DNA of 25,693 nt, taken from CAYRIH01 sp964424375. GTDB lineage: Bacteria; Patescibacteriota; Kazan-3B-28; UBA10110. The translations under genes were made by a program, and so were the position numbers. Positions 16,085 through 23,410 of this stretch are shown piece after piece. Below the pieces are notes generated by a model. It saw nothing but the letters and a program-made list of their open reading frames with translations. It made no database searches and was not told the origin of the DNA. The DNA is taken from assembly GCA_964424375.1 (NCBI GenBank), contig CAYRIH010000009.1, positions 1 to 25,693 on the forward strand, in the 5' to 3' direction. Position 1 is the first letter of the stretch, and every line of letters begins with the position of its first letter.

Positions 16085-16371
16085 CTTAGATACAAGGCTT
16101 AAAGCTAAAGCCTATGTTCTTTCAAGTTCCTTCATATTTCTGGTAGTGGCCTATTTTAAGCGCCAACCCATATCGTTTATGATTTTGGGGGCGCCAAAAC
16201 ACTTTAAGCACTTTGGGTGCTACAGTGCTACGAAATTAAGATGTGTTTCAACACTGTTATCAGCTGAGTCTTGATTGACTGGCACAAAATAACCAGATTT
16301 GGTGAAGGAACACCCCCCGGATAATAAAGTAGTGGTTCAATGGCCACACCACAACTTTACCGGGGGTTTTT
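16085..16371 (+). ncRNA. Candidate structured ncRNA of unknown family
   Basis: A 430-base stretch between thrS and tRNA-Val without a credible gene. It starts after a TTGACA box and ends at a very strong plus-strand terminator. Local hairpins: AGGCTT/AAGCCT (16095-16100 with 16108-16113); GCGCC...GGCGC with inner CCC/GGG and CATA/TATG (about 16160-16198); AGCAC/GTGCT just downstream; GGTG/CACC before the terminator. No ORF over 73 codons, and the longest has no start signal or family look. It does not fit tmRNA (no tRNA-like ends), small SRP RNA (no conserved apical loop), or a T-box (wrong strand for thrS). 6S RNA or a lineage-specific RNA remain possible. The 5' end is approximate. Confidence 0.5.
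16314..16371 (+). terminator. Long rho-independent terminator of the candidate ncRNA
   Basis: CCCCCGG (16314-16320) pairs with the CCGGGGG ending at 16366. After a four-base bulge, TAAAGTAGTGGT pairs with ACCACAACTTTA at 11 of 12 positions. TTTTT follows (16367-16371). About 18 bp in total. The opposite strand has no T-run, so the element works for plus-strand transcription, where the only upstream unit is the candidate ncRNA. Confidence 0.85.
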
Positions 16372-16398
16372 CTTATCTAAAATCTTATATATTTTTAC

Positions 16399-16475
16399 TG
16401 GTGGGCGATACTGGATTCGAACCAGTGACCTCATCCACGTCAAGGATGCGCTCTAACCAACTGAGCTAACCGCCC
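16399..16475 (-). tRNA. tRNA-Val (anticodon GAC), CCA encoded
   Basis: The minus strand folds into a cloverleaf: acceptor GGGCGGT (16475-16469) with ATCGCCC (16409-16403, one G-U pair), D-arm GCTCAGTTGGTTAGAGC, anticodon stem CATCC/GGATG around TTGACGT giving GAC, and a T-arm with GGTTCGAATCC. Discriminator A at 16402 is followed by encoded CCA (16401-16399). Its first base is also the last base of the udk stop codon TAG, so tRNA and mRNA must come from one transcript or be separated by RNase P cleavage. Confidence 0.95.
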
Positions 16476-17113
16476 TATTCATTGCCAAGGATTTCTTTGA
16501 TTCTAGCTTGAACGGTTTCTAAGGCGTCTTCTAATTCTTCTTTATCTCTATTGTTATTAATAATTAAGTCAGCTTCATCTTTGCCAGGCTCAACATATTT
16601 ATTATGCATGGGCTGGGCTGATATTAGATATTGATTAATAGATTCTCTAAAAGTTCTATCTCTTTCACCTACATCTCTTTCTAATCTTCTAGCTAATCTA
16701 AGATCGGCATCTATTTCTATGAAAATTGTTAAATCGAACGTATCTTTAATTTCTGGTTCAGTCAGAATTAAAATTCCTTCAACAATGATTATTGGAGTAG
16801 GGGAAACTGTCATGGTTTCTTTTATACGAGTATGAGTAGAAAAATCATACTGCGGCATTTCTATACTTTGCCCATTTTTTAAAGATTTCAAATGATCTAG
16901 AAATAATTGATTATCTAAAGCAGCTGGCTCGTCATAATTTACTTTTTTCCTATCTTCAATTGGGATGTGAGATTGATCTTTATAATAATGATCATGTGAA
17001 ACTATAATAATATTTTGCGGATCAACCTCTTGTAATTTTTTAGCAATATAAGTTTTACCTGAACCAGTTCCTCCAGCTATGGCAATCATAAATGGTTTAG
17101 TTATTTTCTCCAT
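16475..17113 (-). CDS. udk: Uridine kinase
   Basis: 212 residues from the ATG at 17113. A TTG six codons upstream (17131) would add MIYTIP but is less likely. P-loop IAIAGGTGSGKTYIAKKL, then VSHDHYYKD, NYDEPAALDNQLFLDHLKSL, MPQYDFSTHTR, IIVEGILIL, the lid arginines in RLARRLERDVGERDR and the final PMHNKYVEPGKDEADLIINN form the standard uridine/cytidine kinase series. Known reaction: phosphorylation of uridine or cytidine to UMP or CMP in pyrimidine salvage. The stop TAG overlaps the first base of tRNA-Val by one nucleotide. No spaced Shine-Dalgarno. The gene starts opposite to rnpB, whose promoter lies about 40 bases away on the other strand. Confidence 0.93.
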   Translation of the reverse strand: MEKITKPFMIAIAGGTGSGKTYIAKKLQEVDPQNIIIVSHDHYYKDQSHIPIEDRKKVNYDEPAALDNQLFLDHLKSLKNGQSIEMPQYDFSTHTRIKETMTVSPTPIIIVEGILILTEPEIKDTFDLTIFIEIDADLRLARRLERDVGERDRTFRESINQYLISAQPMHNKYVEPGKDEADLIINNNRDKEELEDALETVQARIKEILGNE

Positions 17114-17154
17114 AGGTATAGTATATATCAATTGCTAGACAAATTTAATAAACA

Positions 17155-17183
17155 TTGACTAGAAGCTCATTTTATTGTATATT
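17155..17183 (+). promoter_or_regulatory. Promoter of rnpB
   Basis: TTGACT (17155-17160), a 17-base spacer and TATATT (17178-17183), placing the start at about 17188-17190, exactly where the P1 helix of RNase P RNA begins. Confidence 0.8.
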
Positions 17184-17187
17184 GATG

Positions 17188-17686
17188 CCGTTGTTTGCAA
17201 ACGGGTAATCGCCCCTCACTTTCTGGACTTCAAGACTAAAGCTCAGAAAGTGGGGGGAGGAAAGTCCGAGCACCTTTTTTAATCTGGATAGTTCCTAACG
17301 GGAACCGTTTTGCTCTGAAAAGAGTAAAATAGGGAAAGTGCCACAGAGACTATACTATTCCTTCTCAAAACTGGGGAGGGACAAAGGTGAAAAGTTGTGG
17401 AGTGTAAGAGAAATATGTAAATAACCTGGGCCAAACCCAGGGGTTTGCTCCTCTAGCTATCCACAAGGCCTCTATGTGAGTAGAGTGTTCTGGTAAACCC
17501 TATTCGGTGCAAGTTGGAGTGGGCTTTGCTTATCGTTAACGCATTGGATTAAGAGCGGATAAGAGAAGATCCCAACGCTTGATCCTGCTGGCGACAGCAG
17601 GACTAGATAGATGATTGCCACTTAATTTTAGTTGCTGAAAGCTAAATTTAAGATACAGAACTCGGCTTATAGTTTGTAAACAGCAT
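17188..17686 (+). ncRNA. rnpB: RNase P RNA (bacterial type A-like)
   Basis: The closing P1 helix is formed by GTTGTTTGCAAAC (17190-17202) and GTTTGTAAACAGC (17672-17684). The P3 hairpin has CACTTTCTG/CAGAAAGTG. The universal P4/J segment GAGGAAAGTCCGAGC is at about 17257-17271. GGTAAACCC and TTCGGTGCAAG come mid-gene, AGATGATTGCCA at about 17609-17620, and ACAGAACTCGGCTTATAG at 17655-17672, the conserved 3' P4 partner region. The length of nearly 500 bases exceeds the common 350-400. Role: 5' maturation of tRNAs, including the two here. A clear promoter and a palindromic terminator frame it. The helix CCTGCTG-GCGA-CAGCAGG (17584-17601) has a GNRA loop and is a normal RNA helix. Confidence 0.95.
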
Positions 17687-17720
17687 TAAAAAACCTTTCA
17701 AATTTGAAAGGTTTTTTAAT
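17685..17720. terminator. 36-bp perfect palindrome, bidirectional terminator
   Basis: ATTAAAAAACCTTTCAAA is followed by its exact reverse complement, ending in TTTTTT on both strands. It sits one base after the rnpB P1 helix and 15 bases beyond the stop of the minus-strand surface-protein gene, so it can end both convergent transcripts. Confidence 0.9.
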
Positions 17721-17734
17721 TTAGGTTAAATCCT

Positions 17735-20700
17735 TTATTTATTTTTTTGATAGCTCAGTTTAAGTTGTAATTGATTATAAGTAACAGTTGTTATTAATAG
17801 AGCGGCTAGACCAAACAATAACCAAGTTAATTCAGGACCTGTAGAAGGCAGTTCCTCTTCTGGAATAATTTCTTCTACAATTTCTTCTTCTTGAATAATT
17901 AGAAGTGCTGAATCTTGAGCGGTTATCTTTATATTGTTAAATTGGCCAGTACCGTAGACATTGAAAGTGGTATTGCTTGGATCGGCAGTAAGTTTAGTAA
18001 CTACTGTTAAGAATGTTATCCAATTATTGGCCTGGCTCAGTATCAGTTCTTCAAATATAGCTGATTCAACATCAGGATTGAATTCTATAATATTGTTAGT
18101 TAATTCTACCTCTCCTCTAAATGAACCAGTTAAGTTGGCTACTACTTCATTGTAGATGGCTATTCCTCCAGGTGTTATAGTGTAACTTTCTGGAAATACA
18201 GAGATGGTGAAACCACCGACCAAAACTGTGCCACCCCCGCCTCCACTAGCTGGTTGCTGGTAAACTACTAATTCAGCAGTATCGTTGCGGACTAAAATAG
18301 AGCTGGTACCAGTGACACTAAACGTAGTAGTTGAATTACTGGCGGGATCATTAACAATTACTGTTAGAGTGGTTTCGTCTATTCCAGGTGGTAGGGGATT
18401 TAGAGCAAATATTGCTGAGCTGACATCAGAGTTTAGAGACATTAGATCTGTACGTAAGCTTACCTCTTCATTAAATCCGTTTATTCTAGTAAGGCTGACA
18501 GTGTAGGAAATTATACCTCCCGGAGCTACAGTTCTAGTTTCTGGTGTAATAGAGATAGTGAAGTCGAGGACAAGTGGGTTAACGATTACTAGATTAGCAC
18601 TATCTTCTCTGCGAGTAGCTATACCATCAGGGTTTCCATCACCATATACCGTAAAGGTATAGGTAGCATTATCTGCTGGATTAGTAGCTGTTAAGGCTAG
18701 AGTAGTACTATCACCATCTTCATTTAATGAATTAACTCCAAATATTGCTGTAGCTATCCCAGTAAAGCTTTCAGCATTAGTGCTTAGAAGAACTGGACCA
18801 TTGAAACCAAAGAAAGTATTGAGGGTTACTGTATAGATAGCTTCACCACCAGGTCCTACGGTTATGGAATTGGGAGCCATGGTAATACTGAAGTCTTCTG
18901 CGTTAACGATTACTAGATTAGCACTATCTTCTCTGCGAGTAGCTATACCATCAGGGNNNNNNNNNNNNNNNNNNNNNNNNNNNNNNNNNNNNNNNNNNNN
19001 NNNNNNNNNNNNNNNNNNNNNNNNNNNNNNNNNNNNNNNNNNNNNNNNNNNNNNNNCAAAGAAAGTATTGAGGGTTACTGTATAGATAGCTTCACCACCA
19101 GGTCCTACGGTAAGTAAATCAGGAGTTACTCTAATGCTAAAATTTTGGTCGTTGGTAATTATAAGCACGCCTCGGTTGCTTTGGCGTTGAAAAGCATCAC
19201 CTTCATTAGTGGTGGTATCTCCATATATAAAGAAATAAATAGTTTCTGAAGGAGCTGGATCATCTATAGATGCTCTTAAGGTGATGAATTGAGTTAATGA
19301 ATCCGTGTATCGTAAAATATATTCTCCGGCTATAAAGATTACTTCTGGTCCCTCAAAGATTAAATTATTAATAGATCCATTGATACTAATCAAATCTGTG
19401 CTTAAGATGATATCTTCAGTAAGGTTATTAAGCCTGGTAACAGCGGCTGTATAAGTAGTTTCATCACCAGGGGAGATAATTTTTATACTATCACCGTTTA
19501 TATCAGGTGCTGGATCAGTAATTTGGATGGTAAAATCAACGATATCTAACCTGCCATCGGCAAACCTAGGTGGGTAGGTTCCGGAGGTTCCTATAACTCT
19601 GAATTGGCCTTCAGGATTCTGGGAACTAATTGGTGGAGCATTGGGGGTAGTAACTATATGTAAGATAGTCGATGTGCCGGGGATGGAATCACCGGGAAGA
19701 ATGGTTGTATCATCAAAACTAATGGAAGCAATATAACTAGGCATATTAGGGATATCCCAAGAAGTCGATAAATCAATAGGGTCAGAAAAACCTAATAAGC
19801 CGGTAGCTGTCACAGCATAGGTGGCTTCACCACCAGGAATGATTCTATTTTTAATTGGAGTAAGTTGAATAGTAAAATCTTGCTGGCTAGTAATATGTAG
19901 AATGCCTTCATTAGATTCTACATGACGTTCTAGTCCTACGGAATCGCCTTGGACATGGAACGGTATTCCGTCTAAGTTTGTTCCTGGAGAAGCAGGGTTA
20001 GTATGAATAATCAAATCGTAACTTATGCTGGTGGCATCAGCAGTTATAATTATTACACCTGGGTATAGATCAACGCCGGTAATATGTTCAGGATAAAGAG
20101 CAACTAAATCTTCTACCATACTAAGGTAGAGCGAATCGTTAAACTTATTTTCTGAAGTTATAATTACAGTATAAGTAGCATCACTTCCGGCTCCTACAGT
20201 TTGAGGTGTGTTTTGGATGGTAAGGGTATAATCTACAATGCTAAAAGTTTTGGGGTTTGATTCTCTATGTTCCGGGAGGCTGTCTCCATCGATATCACCA
20301 TAACCATCTATAGTAAAGTCTGTAATATCAATTATTTGAGTGTCAACTGTATCAGTAATATAGATAGTTAATACAGCTGGTTGAGAGATGGTGCCTTGGA
20401 AAGTAAACAAACCTTCGTTATCAAATTCGTAAGAAGCAATTTCGGTGGGCCAGTTGTTATCTAATGAAATAGAATTAACTATTATATCACCAGAGAACCC
20501 ATTAATTCTATTTAAAATAACGTTATACGAAATAGAACTGCCTGGTACAACTATGTCTCGCAATAATTCATCTTCGTAAGCAGTAGTACTGGGTAGTATA
20601 TCCCCCAATATAATTGAGAAGTCTGGAACTGGGTCTATGGTTAAACTGCCATAGTCTTCATCAGTTACTATATATATCCCCATTCCACCGACAGATTGAT

Positions 20701-21811
20701 ATGAAGCACTTTGGTCACTCATTCCTCGAACAGTAAAGGGGATAGTAACCTGAGAGCCTAAGGTTGGCTCAGTATATATAGTTAAAGGTACGTCAACCAG
20801 AGAGTCAGGTCCTATAAGGGCTATATAGTTTCCGGGTCCTGTATTATCCCCAAAAGTATAGAATGGATCTCTAAAATAATCATTGCCAATAGCGGCATCT
20901 AATTCAGCTGAACTTAAGGTAATTTGTCCATCATCAGCTATCCCAAAATATTCGTTGGTAGTAAGGCGGATTGTATAAAATGCATTACTTCCGGCATTTA
21001 CATCTTGATCCTTGGGGGGTAGAATTTCTAAAGTAAAATCAGGATTAGGAATTCCGCCTTCTAAGTAAATAGTTCCTGTGGCTGCAGGTGGTGGAGGTAT
21101 TTCGCCTGGCGGGTCGTCTGGGTCAGGGATGCTTGCGACTCCAATGGCTGGATTATAATAAAGTGTTACATTTACTTCGAAGTTTACTTCGAAGTCACCC
21201 ATTAATGGATCATAATCTTTTGTAGTGATAGTCAAGTAAACTGGCGGGTCTACAAATTCTTGATCAGCTGGTGGCGGACGCCAGTTACATATACCAAGCA
21301 TAGGACAGTCATCAGGACTGTCAGTAATAGTAATCATTGGATTTGTTGGGTCATTTTTAGGACTGCCTAATGTATCTGGATGTTCTGGAACTTCTATCAC
21401 TACGCTCTCTATAAAATCAGGGTACAAGCTGACTAAATCAGGAGGGATAAATCTGACTTTTCCCTTAAATGGTTGAGGATCGCCTGTAACTGGATGAGTA
21501 CCCCATATGGATTTAGTATTTAAATAATAGGTATATGATTCGTTTGGCCCTAGATTCTGGGTTGGTCCAACAGGGGGGTCACCAGGTGGACCTTCTGGCG
21601 GGTCTAAACTAATTTCAATCGTGGCTTGATCTGCTCTAATACCCAAAAAATCTAAAATAGTATCGATATTTTGACTAAATAAAACTACCGCAATCAGAAA
21701 AAGGGCAGCTCCACCAGCAATTACAATACGTTTAATTAGCGGTAGTTTAGGTTTTGGGTTAGAACTTTTTTTAGGGGATTTAGATAACGAATCCTTTAAA
21801 AAATCTTTCAT
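17735..21811 (-). CDS. Giant Ig-like-repeat surface protein with LPSTG sorting signal
   Basis: 1358 residues as assembled, with an internal sequence gap. A basic N-terminus and one membrane helix or signal (about 28-48) are followed by a Pro-rich domain and about nine repeats of roughly 100 residues. They follow DF(S/T)I-x-P-x(n)-PGG-x-x-x-YTV-x-L-x(n)-GF-x-x-x-(V/I)-x-LST, a common bacterial surface Ig-like pattern. The C-terminus has an acidic stretch, LPSTG (1321-1325), a 15-20 residue hydrophobic helix and a short Lys-containing tail: a sortase substrate signal. No sortase is in the window. Two adjacent repeats are near-identical in DNA, which explains the assembly break. A strong promoter (TTGACG-17-TATAAT) lies upstream. 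Likely adhesin or stalk-like surface protein; the ligand is unknown. Confidence 0.85.
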   Translation of the reverse strand: MKDFLKDSLSKSPKKSSNPKPKLPLIKRIVIAGGAALFLIAVVLFSQNIDTILDFLGIRADQATIEISLDPPEGPPGDPPVGPTQNLGPNESYTYYLNTKSIWGTHPVTGDPQPFKGKVRFIPPDLVSLYPDFIESVVIEVPEHPDTLGSPKNDPTNPMITITDSPDDCPMLGICNWRPPPADQEFVDPPVYLTITTKDYDPLMGDFEVNFEVNVTLYYNPAIGVASIPDPDDPPGEIPPPPAATGTIYLEGGIPNPDFTLEILPPKDQDVNAGSNAFYTIRLTTNEYFGIADDGQITLSSAELDAAIGNDYFRDPFYTFGDNTGPGNYIALIGPDSLVDVPLTIYTEPTLGSQVTIPFTVRGMSDQSASYQSVGGMGIYIVTDEDYGSLTIDPVPDFSIILGDILPSTTAYEDELLRDIVVPGSSISYNVILNRINGFSGDIIVNSISLDNNWPTEIASYEFDNEGLFTFQGTISQPAVLTIYITDTVDTQIIDITDFTIDGYGDIDGDSLPEHRESNPKTFSIVDYTLTIQNTPQTVGAGSDATYTVIITSENKFNDSLYLSMVEDLVALYPEHITGVDLYPGVIIITADATSISYDLIIHTNPASPGTNLDGIPFHVQGDSVGLERHVESNEGILHITSQQDFTIQLTPIKNRIIPGGEATYAVTATGLLGFSDPIDLSTSWDIPNMPSYIASISFDDTTILPGDSIPGTSTILHIVTTPNAPPISSQNPEGQFRVIGTSGTYPPRFADGRLDIVDFTIQITDPAPDINGDSIKIISPGDETTYTAAVTRLNNLTEDIILSTDLISINGSINNLIFEGPEVIFIAGEYILRYTDSLTQFITLRASIDDPAPSETIYFFIYGDTTTNEGDAFQRQSNRGVLIITNDQNFSIRVTPDLLTVGPGGEAIYTVTLNTFFXXXXXXXXXXXXXXXXXXXXXXXXXXXXXXXXXXPDGIATRREDSANLVIVNAEDFSITMAPNSITVGPGGEAIYTVTLNTFFGFNGPVLLSTNAESFTGIATAIFGVNSLNEDGDSTTLALTATNPADNATYTFTVYGDGNPDGIATRREDSANLVIVNPLVLDFTISITPETRTVAPGGIISYTVSLTRINGFNEEVSLRTDLMSLNSDVSSAIFALNPLPPGIDETTLTVIVNDPASNSTTTFSVTGTSSILVRNDTAELVVYQQPASGGGGGTVLVGGFTISVFPESYTITPGGIAIYNEVVANLTGSFRGEVELTNNIIEFNPDVESAIFEELILSQANNWITFLTVVTKLTADPSNTTFNVYGTGQFNNIKITAQDSALLIIQEEEIVEEIIPEEELPSTGPELTWLLFGLAALLITTVTYNQLQLKLSYQKNK
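18578..18862. repeat. 324-bp tandem DNA repeat, complete copy (identical stretch 285 bp)
   Basis: The first 55 bases (18578-18632) recur exactly at 18902-18956 and the last 55 (18808-18862) at 19057-19111, on either side of the N run. The period set by the left flank is 324 bp (108 codons). Near-perfect DNA identity implies recent duplication or gene conversion. Confidence 0.9.
18957..19056. other. Assembly gap of 100 N within the tandem repeat
   Basis: Exactly 100 N, a usual placeholder for a gap of unknown size. If a single repeat unit spans it, the missing stretch is 175 bases (the counterpart of 18633-18807). This leaves the same reading frame as 100 N, since both equal 1 modulo 3, so the open frame across the gap agrees with that fill. 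Additional 324-bp units would also keep the frame. Confidence 0.95.
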
Positions 21812-21857
21812 CTTTTATCTTTTATGTTTGTTTTAAGTATTTTTTAATTATTTAGTT

Positions 21858-21886
21858 ATTATATCATAAATTTGCTATTTCGTCAA
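21858..21886 (-). promoter_or_regulatory. Strong promoter of the LPSTG surface-protein gene
   Basis: On the reverse strand, TTGACG (21886-21881), 17 bases, TATAAT (21863-21858), preceded by TATGA as in the promoter at 2756. The leader is about 40 bases, AT-rich, with no clear Shine-Dalgarno sequence. Confidence 0.8.
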
Positions 21887-21951
21887 TATAGATTTTTTAA
21901 TAATTTATAGAGCAGTGGCAGCTAACAAAAATGTGTGTTAGATTTTCGATA

Positions 21952-21957
21952 TATAAT
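21952..21957 (+). promoter_or_regulatory. Possible -10 box for the sugar transferase gene
   Basis: TATAAT about 32 bases before the preferred ATG. No good -35 hexamer at 16-18 bases upstream, so the call is weak. Confidence 0.35.
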
Positions 21958-21988
21958 AAATAGGTAGTAAATAGTTATTTTGGTCAAG

Positions 21989-23389
21989 ATGAGAAAATTT
22001 CAACTCTTATTTACATTTTTTAAAGTCCCAATTGATTTTGCAATGACTGTAATAGCTTTTTTATTGGCATATCAATTAAGGTTGCAAAATATTCTAGCGC
22101 CGGAAGTGATTTATGTTATGCCCCTACCGAATTATTTTCATTTGGTTATACTAGTGTCAATTTTTTGGGTAATTGTGTTTGCTTTAACTGGAATGTATAG
22201 TTCAAGATCTGACGATAGTCTCTGGTTAATTTTTAATCGAGTGTTTGTAGCTGTATCAGTTAGTTTAGCGATTTTTATTATCGTTTTATTTGGATTTAAA
22301 GAGACTTTCTTTTCTCGTTTAATTGCAGCATATGCTTGGGCTATCTCTATTGTGTTAATCTGTTTTGGACGTGTGATGCTAATATATATTAAAAAATTGC
22401 TGGCCAAATGGAAAATAGCTAGTGAGCAAATTGTTATTATAGGCAACAATCAAGTTGCTAATGAGCTGAGTATTTTTTATCAAGAAAAGATGGCGCAGGT
22501 TTTTATGATTGATCCAAAAATGATAAATAATTCTCATTTAAGTAAATTGATTAATAGAAATCGAACTGATCAGATAATTTTAACTTCCGAATTACCGCTC
22601 GGCCTTAATTTAGATTTAATTAATTTTTGTGAAACTAATGGCATTAAATTTAGATATTTACCCAATTTAGTTGAGCTATATTCTGCCAATGCCTCTATTG
22701 GCACAGTTCGAGGATATCCGTTAATTGAACTTAGACCTACTCCGCTTGATGGTTGGGGGAGAATTGTAAAACGTTTATTTGATTTTATATTTTCTGCTTT
22801 GACCTTGATTATTTTATCTCCAGTTATGATTTTAGTTGCTATCTTGGTTCGCTTGGATTCATTAGGTTCCGCTTTGTTTGTTCAAAAACGGCCTGGGCAG
22901 TTTGGCCACACATTTAATTTTTATAAGTTTAGATCAATGTATACTCATTTATCAACAGGCGGACAATATGGAGGACATCAGGCAGAGAAGTTTAGAGAGC
23001 AGCTTAAAGCTACTCGCAATGAAGCTTCAGGTCCAATGTTTAAAATGAAAAATGATCCCAGGATTACCAAGTTTGGTAGATTTATCCGCAAAACTAGTCT
23101 TGATGAACTACCTCAATTGTTTAATGTACTTAATGGTGAAATGAGTTTAGTTGGACCCAGGCCACCATTGCTAGATGAAGTGGCGCAGTATAATAAGAAA
23201 CAATTTAGACGTCTTTTAGTAAAACCAGGTATGACAGGAATGTGGCAGGTCTCTGGACGAAGTGATACATCATTTGAAGAATATTTGCGATTGGATATGT
23301 ATTATATTGAACACTGGTCACTTTGGCTGGATATTCAAATAATTCTTAAAACTGTTTGGCTGGTTATTGCTGGCAAGGGAGCTTATTAA
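21989..23389 (+). CDS. Polyprenyl-phosphate sugar-1-phosphate transferase (initiating enzyme, WbaP/WcaJ type)
   Basis: 466 residues from the ATG at 21989. A TTG three codons upstream also keeps the frame. Four to five N-terminal membrane helices (to about 130), a Rossmann-like middle part (about 140-230), then a membrane helix and the bacterial sugar transferase domain from about 255. Domain motifs: KRLFDFIFSALTLIILSP, VQKRPGQFGHTFNFYKFRSM, KFGRFIRKTSLDELPQLFNVL with the catalytic Asp-Glu pair, MSLVGPRPP, VKPGMTGMWQVSGRS and DMYYIEHWSLWLDIQIILKT. Reaction: transfer of a sugar-1-phosphate from a UDP-sugar to undecaprenyl phosphate, starting a glycan chain at the inner membrane face. Two GT4 genes follow on the same strand. 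The sugar is not predictable. Confidence 0.93.
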   Translation: MRKFQLLFTFFKVPIDFAMTVIAFLLAYQLRLQNILAPEVIYVMPLPNYFHLVILVSIFWVIVFALTGMYSSRSDDSLWLIFNRVFVAVSVSLAIFIIVLFGFKETFFSRLIAAYAWAISIVLICFGRVMLIYIKKLLAKWKIASEQIVIIGNNQVANELSIFYQEKMAQVFMIDPKMINNSHLSKLINRNRTDQIILTSELPLGLNLDLINFCETNGIKFRYLPNLVELYSANASIGTVRGYPLIELRPTPLDGWGRIVKRLFDFIFSALTLIILSPVMILVAILVRLDSLGSALFVQKRPGQFGHTFNFYKFRSMYTHLSTGGQYGGHQAEKFREQLKATRNEASGPMFKMKNDPRITKFGRFIRKTSLDELPQLFNVLNGEMSLVGPRPPLLDEVAQYNKKQFRRLLVKPGMTGMWQVSGRSDTSFEEYLRLDMYYIEHWSLWLDIQIILKTVWLVIAGKGAY

Positions 23390-23410
23390 TTTCTTTATGT
23401 TACAGATAAT

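Noticed and set aside
16053..16274. 73-codon open frame in the thrS to tRNA-Val spacer
   Set aside because: TTG start within the TTGACA box, no ribosome site, no family-like sequence; the stretch is better explained as a structured RNA.
16085..16371. tmRNA or small SRP RNA
   Set aside because: No tRNA-like acceptor and T-arm ends and no tag frame for tmRNA; no conserved GGAAGCA-type apical loop for SRP RNA.
15971..16398. T-box riboswitch controlling thrS
   Set aside because: No T-box sequence (GGTGG...GCG type) or antiterminator on the thrS strand, and the strong terminator hairpin points the other way.
17584..17601. Another copy of the CTGCTG...CAGCAG palindrome inside rnpB
   Set aside because: It has a GCGA tetraloop and sits at a normal helix position in RNase P RNA, so resemblance is better explained by RNA structure.
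18957..19056. Programmed frameshift or gene split at the N run
   Set aside because: The flanks are identical to a complete repeat unit and the frame is kept, so it is an assembly gap.
18578..19111. CRISPR array
   Set aside because: The repeat period is 324 bp and coding, without short repeats and unique spacers. No cas genes are seen.
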